A stretch of DNA of 64,000 nucleotides from Lagopus muta (taxonomy: Eukaryota; Chordata; Aves; Galliformes; Phasianidae), in assembly GCF_023343835.1 (NCBI RefSeq), contig NC_064434.1, positions 9,591,505-9,655,504 of the forward strand, given 5' to 3'. A model generated the notes under the pieces. That model ran no database searches. It was not told where the DNA came from and was given only the letters and a program-made list of their open reading frames with translations. The stretch's first letter is position 1, and each line of letters starts with the position of its first letter. A program made the translations under genes and the position numbers. Positions 24,601-35,259 of the stretch are shown here, in pieces.

Positions 24601-27600
24601 TAGGCTATGCAGTGATCCACAGTATAGCAAGGCCAGTCTTATACTAAAAGCAGCTTCTTCCTTTCCTACTCCTTGAATTTTCACCCTGAAAAGTTAGCCT
24701 ATTAGGAAAACTTTTTTCCCCAGATATTTTTCTGGAGTTGTCACAGAATCATAGAATCACAGATTGGCTCAGGTTGGAAGGGACTCACTGATCATGAAGC
24801 TCCAACCCGCCTGCTGCAGGCAGGCCACCAACCTCCCCATTTAATACCAGACCAGGCTGCCCAGGGCCCCATCCAACCTGGCCTTGAACACCTCCAGGGA
24901 TGGATGGGGCATCCATAACCTCTCTGGGCAGCTGTTCCAGCACCTCACCACTCTCATAGTAAAGAACTTCCCCCTGACATCCAACCTAAATCTTCTGTTC
25001 TTCAACCGAAAACCATTTCCCCTTCTCCTCCTATTATCTACCCTTGCAAAGAGTTGAAGAGTTGTTCCTTTGGATCCAGAAGTTTTGAGCCTGGTAAGTG
25101 CCTCCCTCTTTCAGAGAGTGAAAAATCACTTTCTCACTTAACAGCAACATGGCTCATCTCAGTACGGTGCTTTAGCTTCATCCATCATAGGGCTGTTCAG
25201 GGCAGTCAAAACTGCAAGTGAAAATCAGACTGTGTGAAATGTGGTGCAGCAATCTTGGAGCTCAGATATCTGCCTCCTGCATTAAATAATTAGGAACTGA
25301 ATTCAGTTATCTGCAGCATAATAAAAGAATGTGGTAGGTAGGGTGCTGGTTGAACCCTGATTAAGTTATATTTATAAATGTTCAAGTATTTACGATGCTT
25401 GAGTGTCTGGGAAGGATTAATTGCTTTCTCCTCTAAAACATGGTCCACGGCAGCCATGGATATGTGTGCACCTGGAAGGCATGATTGTGCCCAAGTCTGT
25501 CGGAGAAATGGTGGATCCTACAGCTGTGACTGCTTTGAGGGGTTCACTCTGAATCCAGATAAGAAGACTTGCTCAGGTAAGACTTGGCCAAGGAAAAACT
25601 GTGTTCAGCTAAAAACGCATACTCTTCTAAGGTTAATTTACATTATTTTTCTGATAGTAATTCAGGAGTTGCTGTACAACTCCTAAGAGCACAGTACAAG
25701 TTCAGTTTTTTTTCTTCATATTTACAGTAATAATTTGAGACTTTTGAATCTTCTGCAGTTGTGGGAGGCTTGCAATTGCTGTAATTATTGCTGTATTTCC
25801 CTGGGGGCTTCTCAGTATTTTCACACTTCTGGGTCATGAGTTGCCATATCCACCTGAACAGCAGAGAAGGATGGTATATCTGGTAGGAATATGTGATACA
25901 CACTACCTGTAAGGTAACTCTTCAGCAAACCAGTATAATGAAGCTGTAGGAATGAGATGAAGAAGAGCAAGGACTGTGCTCAGGAGAGATGAGAGTCCAT
26001 ACCTCTTCCTCATGGATGTGTTTGGACCTTAAAAAAATACTCCAGCCTTAAAGCTACAGGGGCTGGAGAGAAATGGTCTTTCTCAGTGCTGGTCTCTTGC
26101 AGAGAATAGGAGCACAGATCTTGTTGGTACATGTAGAAATACATAGTACATACAGACGAATGTGTACTCGGTGTCATTTTCACTCCATTAGGGTTTAAAC
26201 TTCACTTTCCATTTCCTTACATGTCTCAATGATGATTTATTGATGTAAAAATCCTTTTTTCTACTTCTGTCAGTCTCTTTCCTTACCATAGTTGCTGTGA
26301 CAAATCCACATTTACAATCCCAGGAAATTCCTAGGGAAATCTCTCCGATTAATTCAAAGCTCTCACATCTCAAAGAAGCAAACTGCTTAATACTTCTTCC
26401 TGCGTAGTTCAGGAACAGATTTTGTAAATACAGTTCTAAAGATTAACTCTCAACTGGTGTTATATAGAGGCAATAAACATCCGTGAGGAAACATGAATGT
26501 AGAGAGGCATCCATTTTGTGAGTCCAGTCCTGAATCTCCTTTCATAGCAGTGATTATCCCCGTGCAGACTCAAATTTCAGAGTATTTCTCCAATGTACTT
26601 GCTTTTTTCATTCTTTTCCCTCTTCAGTCTCATTTTGCAGCAAGCTGCTTGTGATTTCTCAACTCTCCGAGTCTTTCTGATATAATAAAAATAGCATAGA
26701 TCCAGGAGGGGCTCTTTCATTGCTCCTTTGCTTGTTTTCTTGCTGTCTCTGCTTCTTTCTTTCTGTCTTCAGTTACTTTTGCCTTACAGAGCCTCCTTAC
26801 TGCTGAGATATCCAAATATAGGAACTCCTCAACTTGCTCCTTTGGAGTTGACGTGTTAAATTTGGCAGAAGACATTTTCCTCACACATAAAGTACCCACT
26901 TTGTGACTGGCAGCGGTTGCCACGTCTTTCTTTTTTTGAGCAGCCTTGAATACTGTCCTGATTATGGTCTTTTCACTCCATAAAACAGCATCTTATCTAA
27001 TTAGAGCTGACTTAATGCCAAATGCTCTCTTAAAATCCAGATATTTGTTCTCTGAAATTCCTTTGGATCATTATTTTGTAACTGGGTCACTGCTAGTTCA
27101 GTTCATTTCACAATCTGTCACAATGAAAGAAAAGTGTTGCTGGAGTTCCCAAGGTCGTATTAACTTTGTGATGCTGACAGATAAAAACACACTCTGTGTG
27201 CCTTACTGTGGCTAATAGCCTGTGGATGTGCAATAAAAACATGCTGGTTTGAATCCAAATGTGAATATGGTGGCAAGAGGGAATTGCTAATGCCAAATAC
27301 ACAGTCTGAAGTTGGGATATCTTTTAATGTTCTTCTCCGATGTCTTTCTTAGCTGTTGACATGTGTGCACCTGGAAGGCATGACTGCGAGCAGGTCTGTG
27401 TGAGAGATGATCTGTTCTACACATGCGACTGCTATCAAGGCTACGTCCTGAACCCAGACAAGAAGACTTGCTCAAGTAAGGCCAGATTGCTGTCTCCTGT
27501 CCCTCTCCCCACCTAATCACTGAAGTGCTATAAGACAGCTCTATGTCACTCTGCCCTCTCCTCTTTCAGCACTTGGATATATGAAGTGCTTCATGCCTAG

Positions 27601-30600
27601 CAGCACTCATAGCCTGACATTTCACCCTTCTTTATCACTCTGTAGTCAGCAAACCCTGTTTGCAGAGCCTGTGCAGAATTTGATGTGAAATCATAAGTTG
27701 GACTGGAAGGGACCTCAAGTGGTACCTTGTCTGATGTACAGCTGCTCAGAGCACGAATAGTTAGACATTGCATGAAGCGGCTAAAGACCTGTGTAAGAAC
27801 AAAGTCCAAAAGAGGTGGATATAGCCAAAGACTATCTGCAGAAACAGTAGTTTTTTGTAGGTCTGGACTTCAAACATAATTACAGTGTAAGAACACCACC
27901 CTAGCATGCTTTGTATGATTTGTTGCGCATCCCATGAGCAGCAGAATTGCACAGTATTTTGAACAGCAAATGCTGGAAGGCTCTGACCTTCACAGAAGCT
28001 CTGCAGAGAAGTTCAGGATACTCTTGGACAGTTGTCATTTGAAAAAGTAATTTGGTTAAAACAGACATAATCCAAAAAGGATCTGTATTTGCCACTGGAG
28101 AATTCAAATGCAAACACACAAGCTTCACTGGCAGTCAATGGGAAACCAACCATGCTGGTGTGATATTTTGAACTGGCCTTGCTCCAGCCAAATTCTGAAC
28201 AGCTCTTCTTTGTAACACTGGCCATAAGGCTGGCAGGAGGTTCCAAAAAACGGGAGCTGAACAAATACGTGTTCAGTGGAATCAAGGAGACACCAGTTTC
28301 AACACTGGCTCTAAGGTACAAATGATTTTCTGCACTGCTGGAAATGAATCTGTTTACAGAATTTTTTTTTTTTTTTTTTTTTGAGTGAAATACTGAGAGA
28401 ACAAACTTGAAAATCAGTATTTCAGTCATTTTCTGTAAGTCAAGCAGCCATCAGTTTTCTTGCAAAATGGAAATATCAGTGGCATGGTAAAAACAGTAAC
28501 CAAAATAATTTAAGAAAGAAGAGAAATTGTATCCAGGTACAATATTTCTATTGTTTTATTGCTAAAATGCTTTCATCATTTGTTTAGCATTGATTAGCTT
28601 TGCACTTATAAATCTGGTGAAAAAAGAAATCATTTGAATAATCTACTGTCAGTGCCTTTGCAAGCTGTTGTGGTTCAACGTGGCAGGTGGCTGAGCACCC
28701 ATACTGTTGTACACTTGCTTCCCTCCCTGCCTGCTGGAGTGGGGGGAGAGAATTGAAAAGAACAAAGTAGAACTTTGTTCTACATGTTAACGTGTTATAA
28801 ATGTTACAAAATAATGTCCATCCATTACTGATAGTTCACGCTGGCATTGATGAAGTCACTGAGAGAAGCCTGAGAAACTGCAGGGAACTGGGGTGGTTAG
28901 TGCTGTAGGAGTACAGGGGGTGTTTTCCTCTATCCCTTTGGTGACAGGGAGGGATATTGAGAGCTCCAGGAAAAGCCATCTGATAAATGCATGGCTGAGA
29001 GGCTGGTTGGAAGCAGGCAGGGGGTGATAGCAAAACTGCCCTCAACAGGGTGCAGGATGGCATAGCTAAGTTAAGGGACAGGGTTCTAGCAGGAGCCTTC
29101 AACCTGCTGCATCTTATGACTATGAAGGCAACAGGGAGACTAAAAGTAAATACTTGAAAAGGCCAGCTGCTCAACTGAACTGCCTCTACAGCAATGCCTG
29201 CAGCTTTGGAAATAAACAAGAGGAGTTTGAAGTCCCCGTACCACTGGAAAAACACAATGTAGTTGCCATTACTGAAACCTGGTGGGATGTTCCCACGACT
29301 GGAATGTGGCTGTTGATGGCTACAAGCTGTTCAGAAAGGACAGGCAAGGAAGGAAGGGAGGAGGCAATGCCCTCTACATCAAGGAAGGAATTGAGAGTGA
29401 AGAGCTGTTCCTGAAGAATGGCCATGAGCAAGTTGAAAGCCTGGGGGTGAGTCAGAGACCAAGGCAACAAAGGGAGCCTTGTGGCTGGGGTCTACTACAG
29501 GCTGTCTGATCAAGCAGAGCCTGTTGGTTAAGGTTTCTTCCTACAGATATAGGAGGAATCACAATTGCAAGCTCTCATTGTGATTGGTGACATCAGGACT
29601 GGAGGCTGCCTGGGCTGTGGTGACCATGCAGTGATGGAATGCACACTTAAGGAATATCAGACATAAAAAGAAGTAAAATCAGGAAGCTTAATTTTAGGAA
29701 AGCCAACTTCCAGCTCTTCTGGGAGATAGTCAGCAAAATCCTCTGGGAATCTGTCCTCCAGGACAAATTATCACATATCTGAGCCTTTTGTTTGTGAACA
29801 TCCATGTTTTGTGGTAGATTATGTTAAAAAAAGAATTCTTAAGGACAGCTGAGGCCCTGGTCCTCAGTACGCTTGAGGGCAAGACCTTGGAACAGATTAA
29901 GTCGAATCACTGCAAAATATGGCAGTGTTTGCTTTGTCTTTCCTAAGAGGCTGATTACCTTTCCTCCATATTAACTGCTCAGCTTTCCTACTGGATTTTA
30001 AATTCATTTGGACTGATTGGGACCCTTCATACGTATTTATGTGACATTGAGTGGACTGATGTTCACATCTCTTGAGAAATGAAGGGTGATGCTCCCCATG
30101 CATGCGTACTGCCAGTGTTAAAAGCATACCTGTGGGGTGAAACATGATGATGGCTTAGCTGAACCTCTGCTGCTTGCTATTTAACATTATTGAACGTGTT
30201 CCTCATATTTTGTATTATTTACAAAGTGGCAAAATGAATCATTTTAATTCTGTATCATGCTAGATACTTAAGTATCTAAATTCCACCCGTATCTCATAAA
30301 CCAACCCAAGCCAATTGATTTCTGACACTGATAATTCTTTATGTACTCAAAATCACTACCTGCCTTTCTGCTTGGCTGCAAAACTCCCTGGAGAATTAAC
30401 TTTGCCTGTTTATGCATTCTAAGAAATTCCTATACCTGTGTGTCATAGACAGCCCAAATGGCACTGTGTTCCAGGTTTGACAGGTAGCAACCCAGGTTCT
30501 GAAGCAAAACCCAAAAAGTTAGTCATAGCCTACAATATAGCTGAGTTAATAGAAGGTGATTCTAGTAGCCTTCCTGCATGGATGGTCGAAGTGCTTCTTA

Positions 30601-33410
30601 CAAGATGGAATCTGAACTGCAGGTTCTTAGTGTGTAGCACTTGAGCATCCTCATCCCATTTCCCAGTGTGCCCTAACTTTTGGGGCAGGGGATATTCTGG
30701 ATGAGAGGGAAAATTGGTCTAGTGACTATAGTTGATAGGAGGAGGCTGGTTGGTCCTTGCCCCCAGGGTAGGGTGTCTGTGCTTTACTCAATAATGGTCT
30801 GATTTGTAGAGCTCAAGAGGATCTGCTCAGGCAGGCCAGCTCCAAGCTCTGCCTCCTTTTCAGTCAGAGCTGAGCTCTGTCTTGCTTGCCCTGCTCCTGG
30901 AGATGGGACATGTGTGCTACAAGATGACCTCCATCTATGTCACCTCTTCCTCCCCCCTGCCATGGGCTGCAGTCTGACAGTCTGGCTTCAACTCTCTGTG
31001 CCTTTTCCTGGCTTATAAATATTTTCATCAGTATTTTAAACACTGTTTTCTTTCTTAGGAGCCACAACAAGCAGTCTTGTAACAAATGAAGAGGCCTGCA
31101 AGTGTGAAGCCATAGCTGCACTGCAGGATTCAGTCACCTCACGCCTGGAAGCTCTGTCCACAAAACATATCCTTTTTCTTATGTGTTCAGCTCTTTACTG
31201 CTGTTTCAAAGGTAGCTGTTTTGGTGGAAGCTGGGGTTACACACCTCACAAACAAAAGCATTTTCTTGACTGTACAAATGTTAGGGAGTGAAATCATGGG
31301 TGTTGCAAATACTGTTCTGTTTTCACATTTCCTTGAAGGGTTTTCCTAACAGGGTGCAGATAAAATGCACAATCCCCATCACCTGGACTATATTCATTAT
31401 GTTGGACATCAAATGTTGTTCTATTTGTAATTCTTCAAGGTGACATTGACAGCAAATGCTTACATTAGAGCTTTTCTCTTAGTAGCTTGTGTATGTCCCA
31501 ACATTTCTAAGGGCCCTTCAGAGGCAGCATGGCTGCAGTCTGACCAGCTGTGGCTTCCAAGCTGGCATACGAGCTCTTTTATATAAAAAACAAACAAACA
31601 AACCTACTAACTTGTTAATACTCAACTGCTGTGAGATATTAGGGATCTGTTGGACAGAGTGGGAGGGCTGCGAGGCAGGCTGAGCACCCAGGCTGCAAGG
31701 TTTACTGACTCCATTCACTGCAGCAGCAGAGAAGAGAAAGGTGCCTGGCTCCCAGGTCAGACATTTCACAGACACGTGGGAGGAAAAATGAAAGTGGTGA
31801 ATTCTGTGGTGTGGTGGCAAACCTGAATGCTGGAATAAATGTCCTCAGATGGAATGACAAGAACTACTGATGGGAAGTTGGACAAGCTGTAATTCAGCAG
31901 AAGGCACAGTTTTTAAAAGTGAGAGTGGTTGATGGCAGTGACGGTTTACCAAAGGTTGTGGTATGTTTGCAGCACTGGAAACTTCTGAGACTGCATGCTT
32001 GTTTTTCTGTGAAAGGTGCTCTTGTTCAAATAGGAATTAATGCAGGGCAGGGCCAGGCCTGTGGTTGTCATTGTGATAGCTAGGGATTCAGAATCAACGA
32101 AGAGGGGGATACGTTGGATTAGTCAAAGCAGGATGCTGTCAAGTTTTCTATATTTACATTTGTACAGATAAATGAAGTCTACTACCAAGGACGCAAGACT
32201 TTCCAGGCTCTTTAATAAATTCAAAGTTATTTTTATAGGTTTAAGTGTAAATCCTTCTTTTAGGGTCTCTAGAACTGAGTTCATCTGCTTTGGAAAGGTG
32301 AAGGGAAGAATCTGATTTTCCTTAGATTAAAATACGAGGGCTGCTCCAAAAGTAATGCCTCCTGTTTTACGATGTCGGCCCATGACATCTGAGGCAGATA
32401 CTGTTGGGATGACTGTAGAGTTTCAACCTTCTCAATGTTGTGTTTTGTTGCCATGTAACAGATGGCTGCAGAGGGGCTATCTGACAAAATGACATCTGAC
32501 ATGGAAGTGCATACGTAGCAAAGGTGTGCCATTGAGTTCCTCCATGTTCAAGAAATGGCACCCAGTGACATTCATCAGCGCTTGCTGAATCTTTCTGGAG
32601 ACCAAACAGTGGATGTGAGCACAGTGAGGCAGTGGATGGTGCATTTCAGCAGTGGTGAAAGCAGCAGGGCGTTACTTGTGCTGGTGTGGATTTTTATGAC
32701 CTTGGCATGCAGACTTTTGTTCATAACTGGCAAAAATGCATAGCTAGTGGAGGTGACTACACTGAAAAATAGAGCTTTTAGCTGAGAGTGTGCCGTATCA
32801 AATGGTGTTACTGTGCTGTTTGTACCGGTTGTCGTTTCCGTGGAAATAAATAGGAGGCATTATTTTTGGAGTAACCTAGATATATCATTCCAGGAATGTA
32901 AGCAGTTAAAACTGAGTGCTGAAATAATTGAGCCTATACTGTAATCTCAATAGTAATAGAGTATTTATCTCAAAAGCACTGATATGAAACAGGACGGTGG
33001 TGGTTTCAAGTTAGGAATACACTTCATTACAAATAACCAATGCTTTCTTTCAAAGTAATTCTCTGAGCAATCTGTATCCTTTGCACCCTCCCTGAACAAA
33101 CTGGAAAAAGCAGTGGAGATTATCATCTGCTGCTCCTCAGGTCTGAATGTCACTTGTTCCAACTCCTTAGTACAGGAAATTTGCTAAGTTACTAGATCTT
33201 AATGGGTCTCTAAAACATCTTGAAATCTCTAGTTCAAGCACTTATTCAGCTCGCTTAAAAAACAGTGTATCTGTGTGAAATGCAGTAGTGAGAAAGATTA
33301 TAAATAGACCAAACCTAGTAGCTATTTATTATATCACCCTTAACATCTGACCACTAGATGAAGTGTCTCAGAAGCTGCAAGCCTATCAAGGCACACAGCA
33401 GGTTGTCTGA
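18538..33410 (+). CDS. MATN3: MATN3, matrilin-3 (8 coding exons)
   Basis: Exons are 18538-18670, 20565-21134, 23648-23770, 23857-23979, 25454-25576, 27353-27475, 31059-31166 and 33355-33410, giving 452 residues. Matrilin-3 is a secreted cartilage protein that forms oligomers and bridges collagen fibrils and proteoglycans. Domains in order are a signal peptide (residues 1-25), a short basic stretch, one vWA domain (about 52-233) with metal-site residues D60, S62 and S64 in DSSRS, the GTMTG threonine and TDGRPQD, four EGF modules (235-398), then CKC and a coiled coil (about 410-452). The single vWA is the matrilin-3 hallmark; other matrilins have two. The last intron uses AT-AC ends. Joining it that way yields [11 protein letters not shown], matching the mammalian C-terminal pattern. 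Defects of the human gene cause epiphyseal dysplasia. Confidence 0.97.
18971..19064. repeat. Pyrimidine tract with tandem 20-mer
   Basis: The unit TTCCTTTTCCCCTTCCCTTT is repeated exactly at 18971-18990 and 18991-19010, followed by more imperfect C/T repeats. This is a polypyrimidine minisatellite in MATN3 intron 1. Confidence 0.9.
20565..21134 (+). CDS. MATN3: MATN3 exon 2 (vWA domain)
   Basis: This 570-nt exon carries the whole vWA domain, from [19 protein letters not shown] to FRETFCG. The metal-ion-dependent adhesion site is intact. The acceptor is CTGACAG and the donor GTAAGG; phases are 1-1. Confidence 0.97.
23648..23770 (+). CDS. MATN3: MATN3 exon 3 (EGF-like module 1)
   Basis: 123 nt, phase 1-1. 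The Cys pattern is [12 protein letters not shown], then YLCDCYEGY and TLNPDKRTC. Six Cys form a standard EGF fold. Confidence 0.96.
23857..23979 (+). CDS. MATN3: MATN3 exon 4 (EGF-like module 2)
   Basis: 123 nt, only 86 bases after exon 3. It has [21 protein letters not shown] and TLNPDKKTC. The very short intron and strong similarity mark a tandem exon duplication. Confidence 0.96.
24148..24171. repeat. (AT)12 microsatellite
   Basis: About twelve AT units in MATN3 intron 4; likely length-polymorphic. Confidence 0.9.
24305..24510 (+). mobile_element. CR1 LINE 3' fragment, forward
   Basis: Degenerate CR1 landmarks are AAATTCTTCTCC, GGCTGCCCGGGGCTGTG, GAGGTGTTCAGG, then CTCTTCCAACCTTTATGATT and TCTGTA at the end. 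Confidence 0.75.
24738..25075 (-). mobile_element. CR1 LINE 3' fragment, reverse
   Basis: Opens with reversed terminal octamers (CACAGAATCATAGAATCACA), then GGTTGGAAGGGACTCACTGA and CCCAGGGCCCCATCCAACCT. This is a well-preserved 3' end in MATN3 intron 4. Confidence 0.92.
25454..25576 (+). CDS. MATN3: MATN3 exon 5 (EGF-like module 3)
   Basis: 123 nt, phase 1-1. It has [21 protein letters not shown] and TLNPDKKTC. Confidence 0.96.
26717..27200 (-). pseudogene. Unidentified coding-like remnant, possible processed pseudogene
   Basis: On the minus strand the last about 85 codons before a stop near 26717 read like charged globular protein, with [26 protein letters not shown] and ending ARKQAKEQ. 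Further upstream the frame is interrupted by several stops. The region lies inside MATN3 intron 6 in the opposite orientation. I do not recognise the parent protein, and no poly-A tail is obvious. Confidence 0.25.
27353..27475 (+). CDS. MATN3: MATN3 exon 6 (EGF-like module 4)
   Basis: 123 nt, phase 1-1. It has [12 protein letters not shown], then a divergent [13 protein letters not shown] and VLNPDKKTC. The donor is CTCAA then GTAAGG. Confidence 0.95.
27685..27760 (-). mobile_element. Possible degenerate CR1 fragment, reverse
   Basis: TTGGACTGGAAGGGACCTCA resembles the reversed CR1 3' end (GTTGGAAGGGACCT). No octamer is clear. Confidence 0.4.
28362..28382. repeat. Poly-T run
   Basis: Twenty-one T in MATN3 intron 6; it could be the tail of a minus-strand insertion. 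Confidence 0.85.
29150..29790 (+). mobile_element. CR1 LINE internal fragment (endonuclease region)
   Basis: Translation in shifting frames gives [27 protein letters not shown] and [20 protein letters not shown]. This is the apurinic-endonuclease part of CR1 ORF2. ITETWW carries the catalytic Glu region. Several frameshifts make it dead. It lies in MATN3 intron 6. Similar sequence may extend left to about 28860. Confidence 0.85.
31059..31166 (+). CDS. MATN3: MATN3 exon 7 (linker and coiled-coil start)
   Basis: Encodes [20 protein letters not shown] to LSTK in 108 nt. The two Cys of CKC make the interchain disulfides of the matrilin oligomer. There is no GT at the end; the exon is followed directly by ATATCCTTTTT, a U12-type donor. 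Confidence 0.92.
31167..33354 (+). other. MATN3: AT-AC (U12-type) intron of MATN3
   Basis: The intron begins ATATCCTTTT at 31167, matching the minor-spliceosome donor. It ends CCCTTAACATCTGACCAC, with a branch motif CCTTAAC about 12 bases before the terminal AC at 33353-33354. Splicing here keeps frame (phase 1) and restores the conserved coiled-coil end. AT-AC introns at this position are known for the matrilin family, with MATN1 a founding example. The intron carries a mariner copy at 32335-32876. Confidence 0.93.
32335..32876 (+). mobile_element. Internally deleted mariner DNA transposon
   Basis: Terminal inverted repeats of about 28 bases face each other. The left end is GCTGCTCCAAAAGTAATGCC and the right end is its near reverse complement around GGCATTATTTTTGGAG. 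A TA flanks each side (32333-32334 and 32877-32878), the mariner target duplication. Inside, a transposase helix-turn-helix remnant ([20 protein letters not shown]) runs almost straight into a C-terminal remnant ([10 protein letters not shown]). About half the usual 1.3 kb is missing, with the catalytic core lost. It resembles the chicken Galluhop type; that name is from memory. Confidence 0.88.
33355..33410 (+). CDS. MATN3: MATN3 exon 8 (coiled-coil end)
   Basis: Encodes [18 protein letters not shown] and TGA. The heptad-like hydrophobics (L, V, L) continue the coiled coil. The exon is found only if the AT-AC intron is accepted. Confidence 0.9.
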
Positions 33411-33865
33411 GGCAGCGTTCTACTCGCCTTCAAAATGATCTTTCATAAGCAATTCTTTTTATTGTGTTCAGCAAGCTTTATTTTGTTGCGCAGCTTACAG
33501 AAAAGCAGTTGGTCGTTGTTATTGGCAAGTGTTAAGAAGACTTCAGGAAGACAGCAGTCTTGAAAGTACAGTGACCCTGAGGATCTTCATTTTGTAACCA
33601 TAAAGCCAACTGTACCTGCTTTGGTCTGTACTGCAAGGAGTACAGCAGGTATTTCTGTGCTGCAGTAACTGCATTTTTATTGTCTTATTTAAAAGCAATA
33701 CAGGAAAAAAAAAAAAGTACGGGTACAGTATTCACTCATATAAAGCTGTGAAATGGCAAGGCAGAGTAAAAGTGTGCCCATGGAATCTGTCCATTAAAAG
33801 GGAAAGTAATTTGGGGTCTTGTAACTTATTTTGATAAAATAAAGTATGAACAAGCACACTGATGT
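33411..33865 (+). other. MATN3: MATN3 3' UTR
   Basis: Noncoding sequence from the stop to just past the AATAAA at 33838-33843, with a GT/T-rich stretch (GGAAGTGTTTTTTTTT) after it. Confidence 0.7.
33838..33843 (+). terminator. Polyadenylation signal, MATN3
   Basis: AATAAA followed by a G/T-rich element about 25 bases on. This is the first canonical signal after the stop. Confidence 0.7.
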
Positions 33866-35259
33866 TGGAAGTGTTTTTTTTTAATGCATATTAAAGTGTG
33901 TGTGTTACAAAATAGTTTAACAAAGACCAGGAAACAAAACCTCGAAGAGGCACTGAATCACAGAGCTCTGCATCATGAAACAGGACACTGCTGCTGAGTC
34001 GCACACATGGAAAAAGAACAGTTTGATTTTGAAACCTATGACTCCTTGCTGGTGTCTGTGGAAGACTAACAGTCATTTCAAGGTTCTGCACTTGGAAAGA
34101 CAAAATATTAGCTCCATTTCAAGGTTTTTTATCTTGTAAGAGTTATGTAAGCAATCAATCTCTGCTTTTGTCACTCCAAAATCTCTCCCAGGACTATTGG
34201 TCTCAGTTGGGCACACAAAGTTGGGCAACAAAACTTGCTGTATCAAAGGAAACCCACTCATTCTGCACATTTGCATGTGCAATCATGCAAATGGTTTTAA
34301 AACTATATTAAAATTACACAAAGTATTAAATTGGTAGATGGTATGCCAAGGGCATGCTGTAACAACACTGATGCTCATGTCACACCCTGAGCTTAGTAGA
34401 TAGAGACAATTTCAAGGAAAGTCAGAGGACAGGAGTTCACTTAGACAGCATGTATGATTTTTGAGTGAATGCTGTTGAGCAGAGGTTCACCCCATTAATG
34501 GCAACAGTAAAATGGAAGAGTGAAAAGCTGAAGATCTTTCAGTAGGATGAAAACACTGTATGCTTCATTCTATTCTCTCATGTACTCGTGTTCTGAAATT
34601 GTAAAATGGAACAAAAAGCTGTATATATGAGTGAGCCTTCAGGTATGTCTGTCCAGTAATGTTAAATTGGCATGAAATTCTAAATGATGAACAGGGGACA
34701 CAGCTTCAGCAAGAACTGAAAATGAGTCTGCAGACTCTCCCAGGCTGCTGGATTGGTGTGTCAGCGTTATGCTGCGAAGTGCCTCCACCCGTTTGCTGCC
34801 TTTCAGCTACAGTTGGCATGGGACAACCTCACTGTTTCAGTTGCCTCCTCAAAGTACTGTGCATGCATTTTTTTCTTCTGTAACTCATGGAGTTTTATAT
34901 CCAGCTCTTTACTTTTATGTCCTTGGGTTGAACATGGGTATTATATAAGGATTTATGGGAGCAGGGTACGCCACAGCCTCCGTAATTAGAAAAAATAAAC
35001 AAGTTGTAAATCTAGTGAAAGACTTCTCAGGTTCCTGGCAGCTGGGAGCAAATTACGGTAATCCCACTTACACTAGGGCTGGTTGTCAGATGAGATGTAT
35101 AATTTTATATGACAGTGGAAAATTGTCCTGGAGGCCAGATCTGCCTTGCAAGCTGTCAGCTGGACAAGCTTTGTTTCATGTGCTAGCATTCATAATGCCA
35201 TTCTACCTTTATTCTACTTCATTACCATTGCTACCAAAGCTACTAAACCATATCTCACA

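Noticed and set aside
28013-28429. 138-codon minus-strand frame in MATN3 intron 6
   Set aside because: It contains the poly-T run read as poly-Lys, shows no family resemblance, and could be chance.
32555-32743. Small helix-turn-helix gene in MATN3 intron
   Set aside because: It lies inside mariner terminal repeats and is a deleted transposase remnant.
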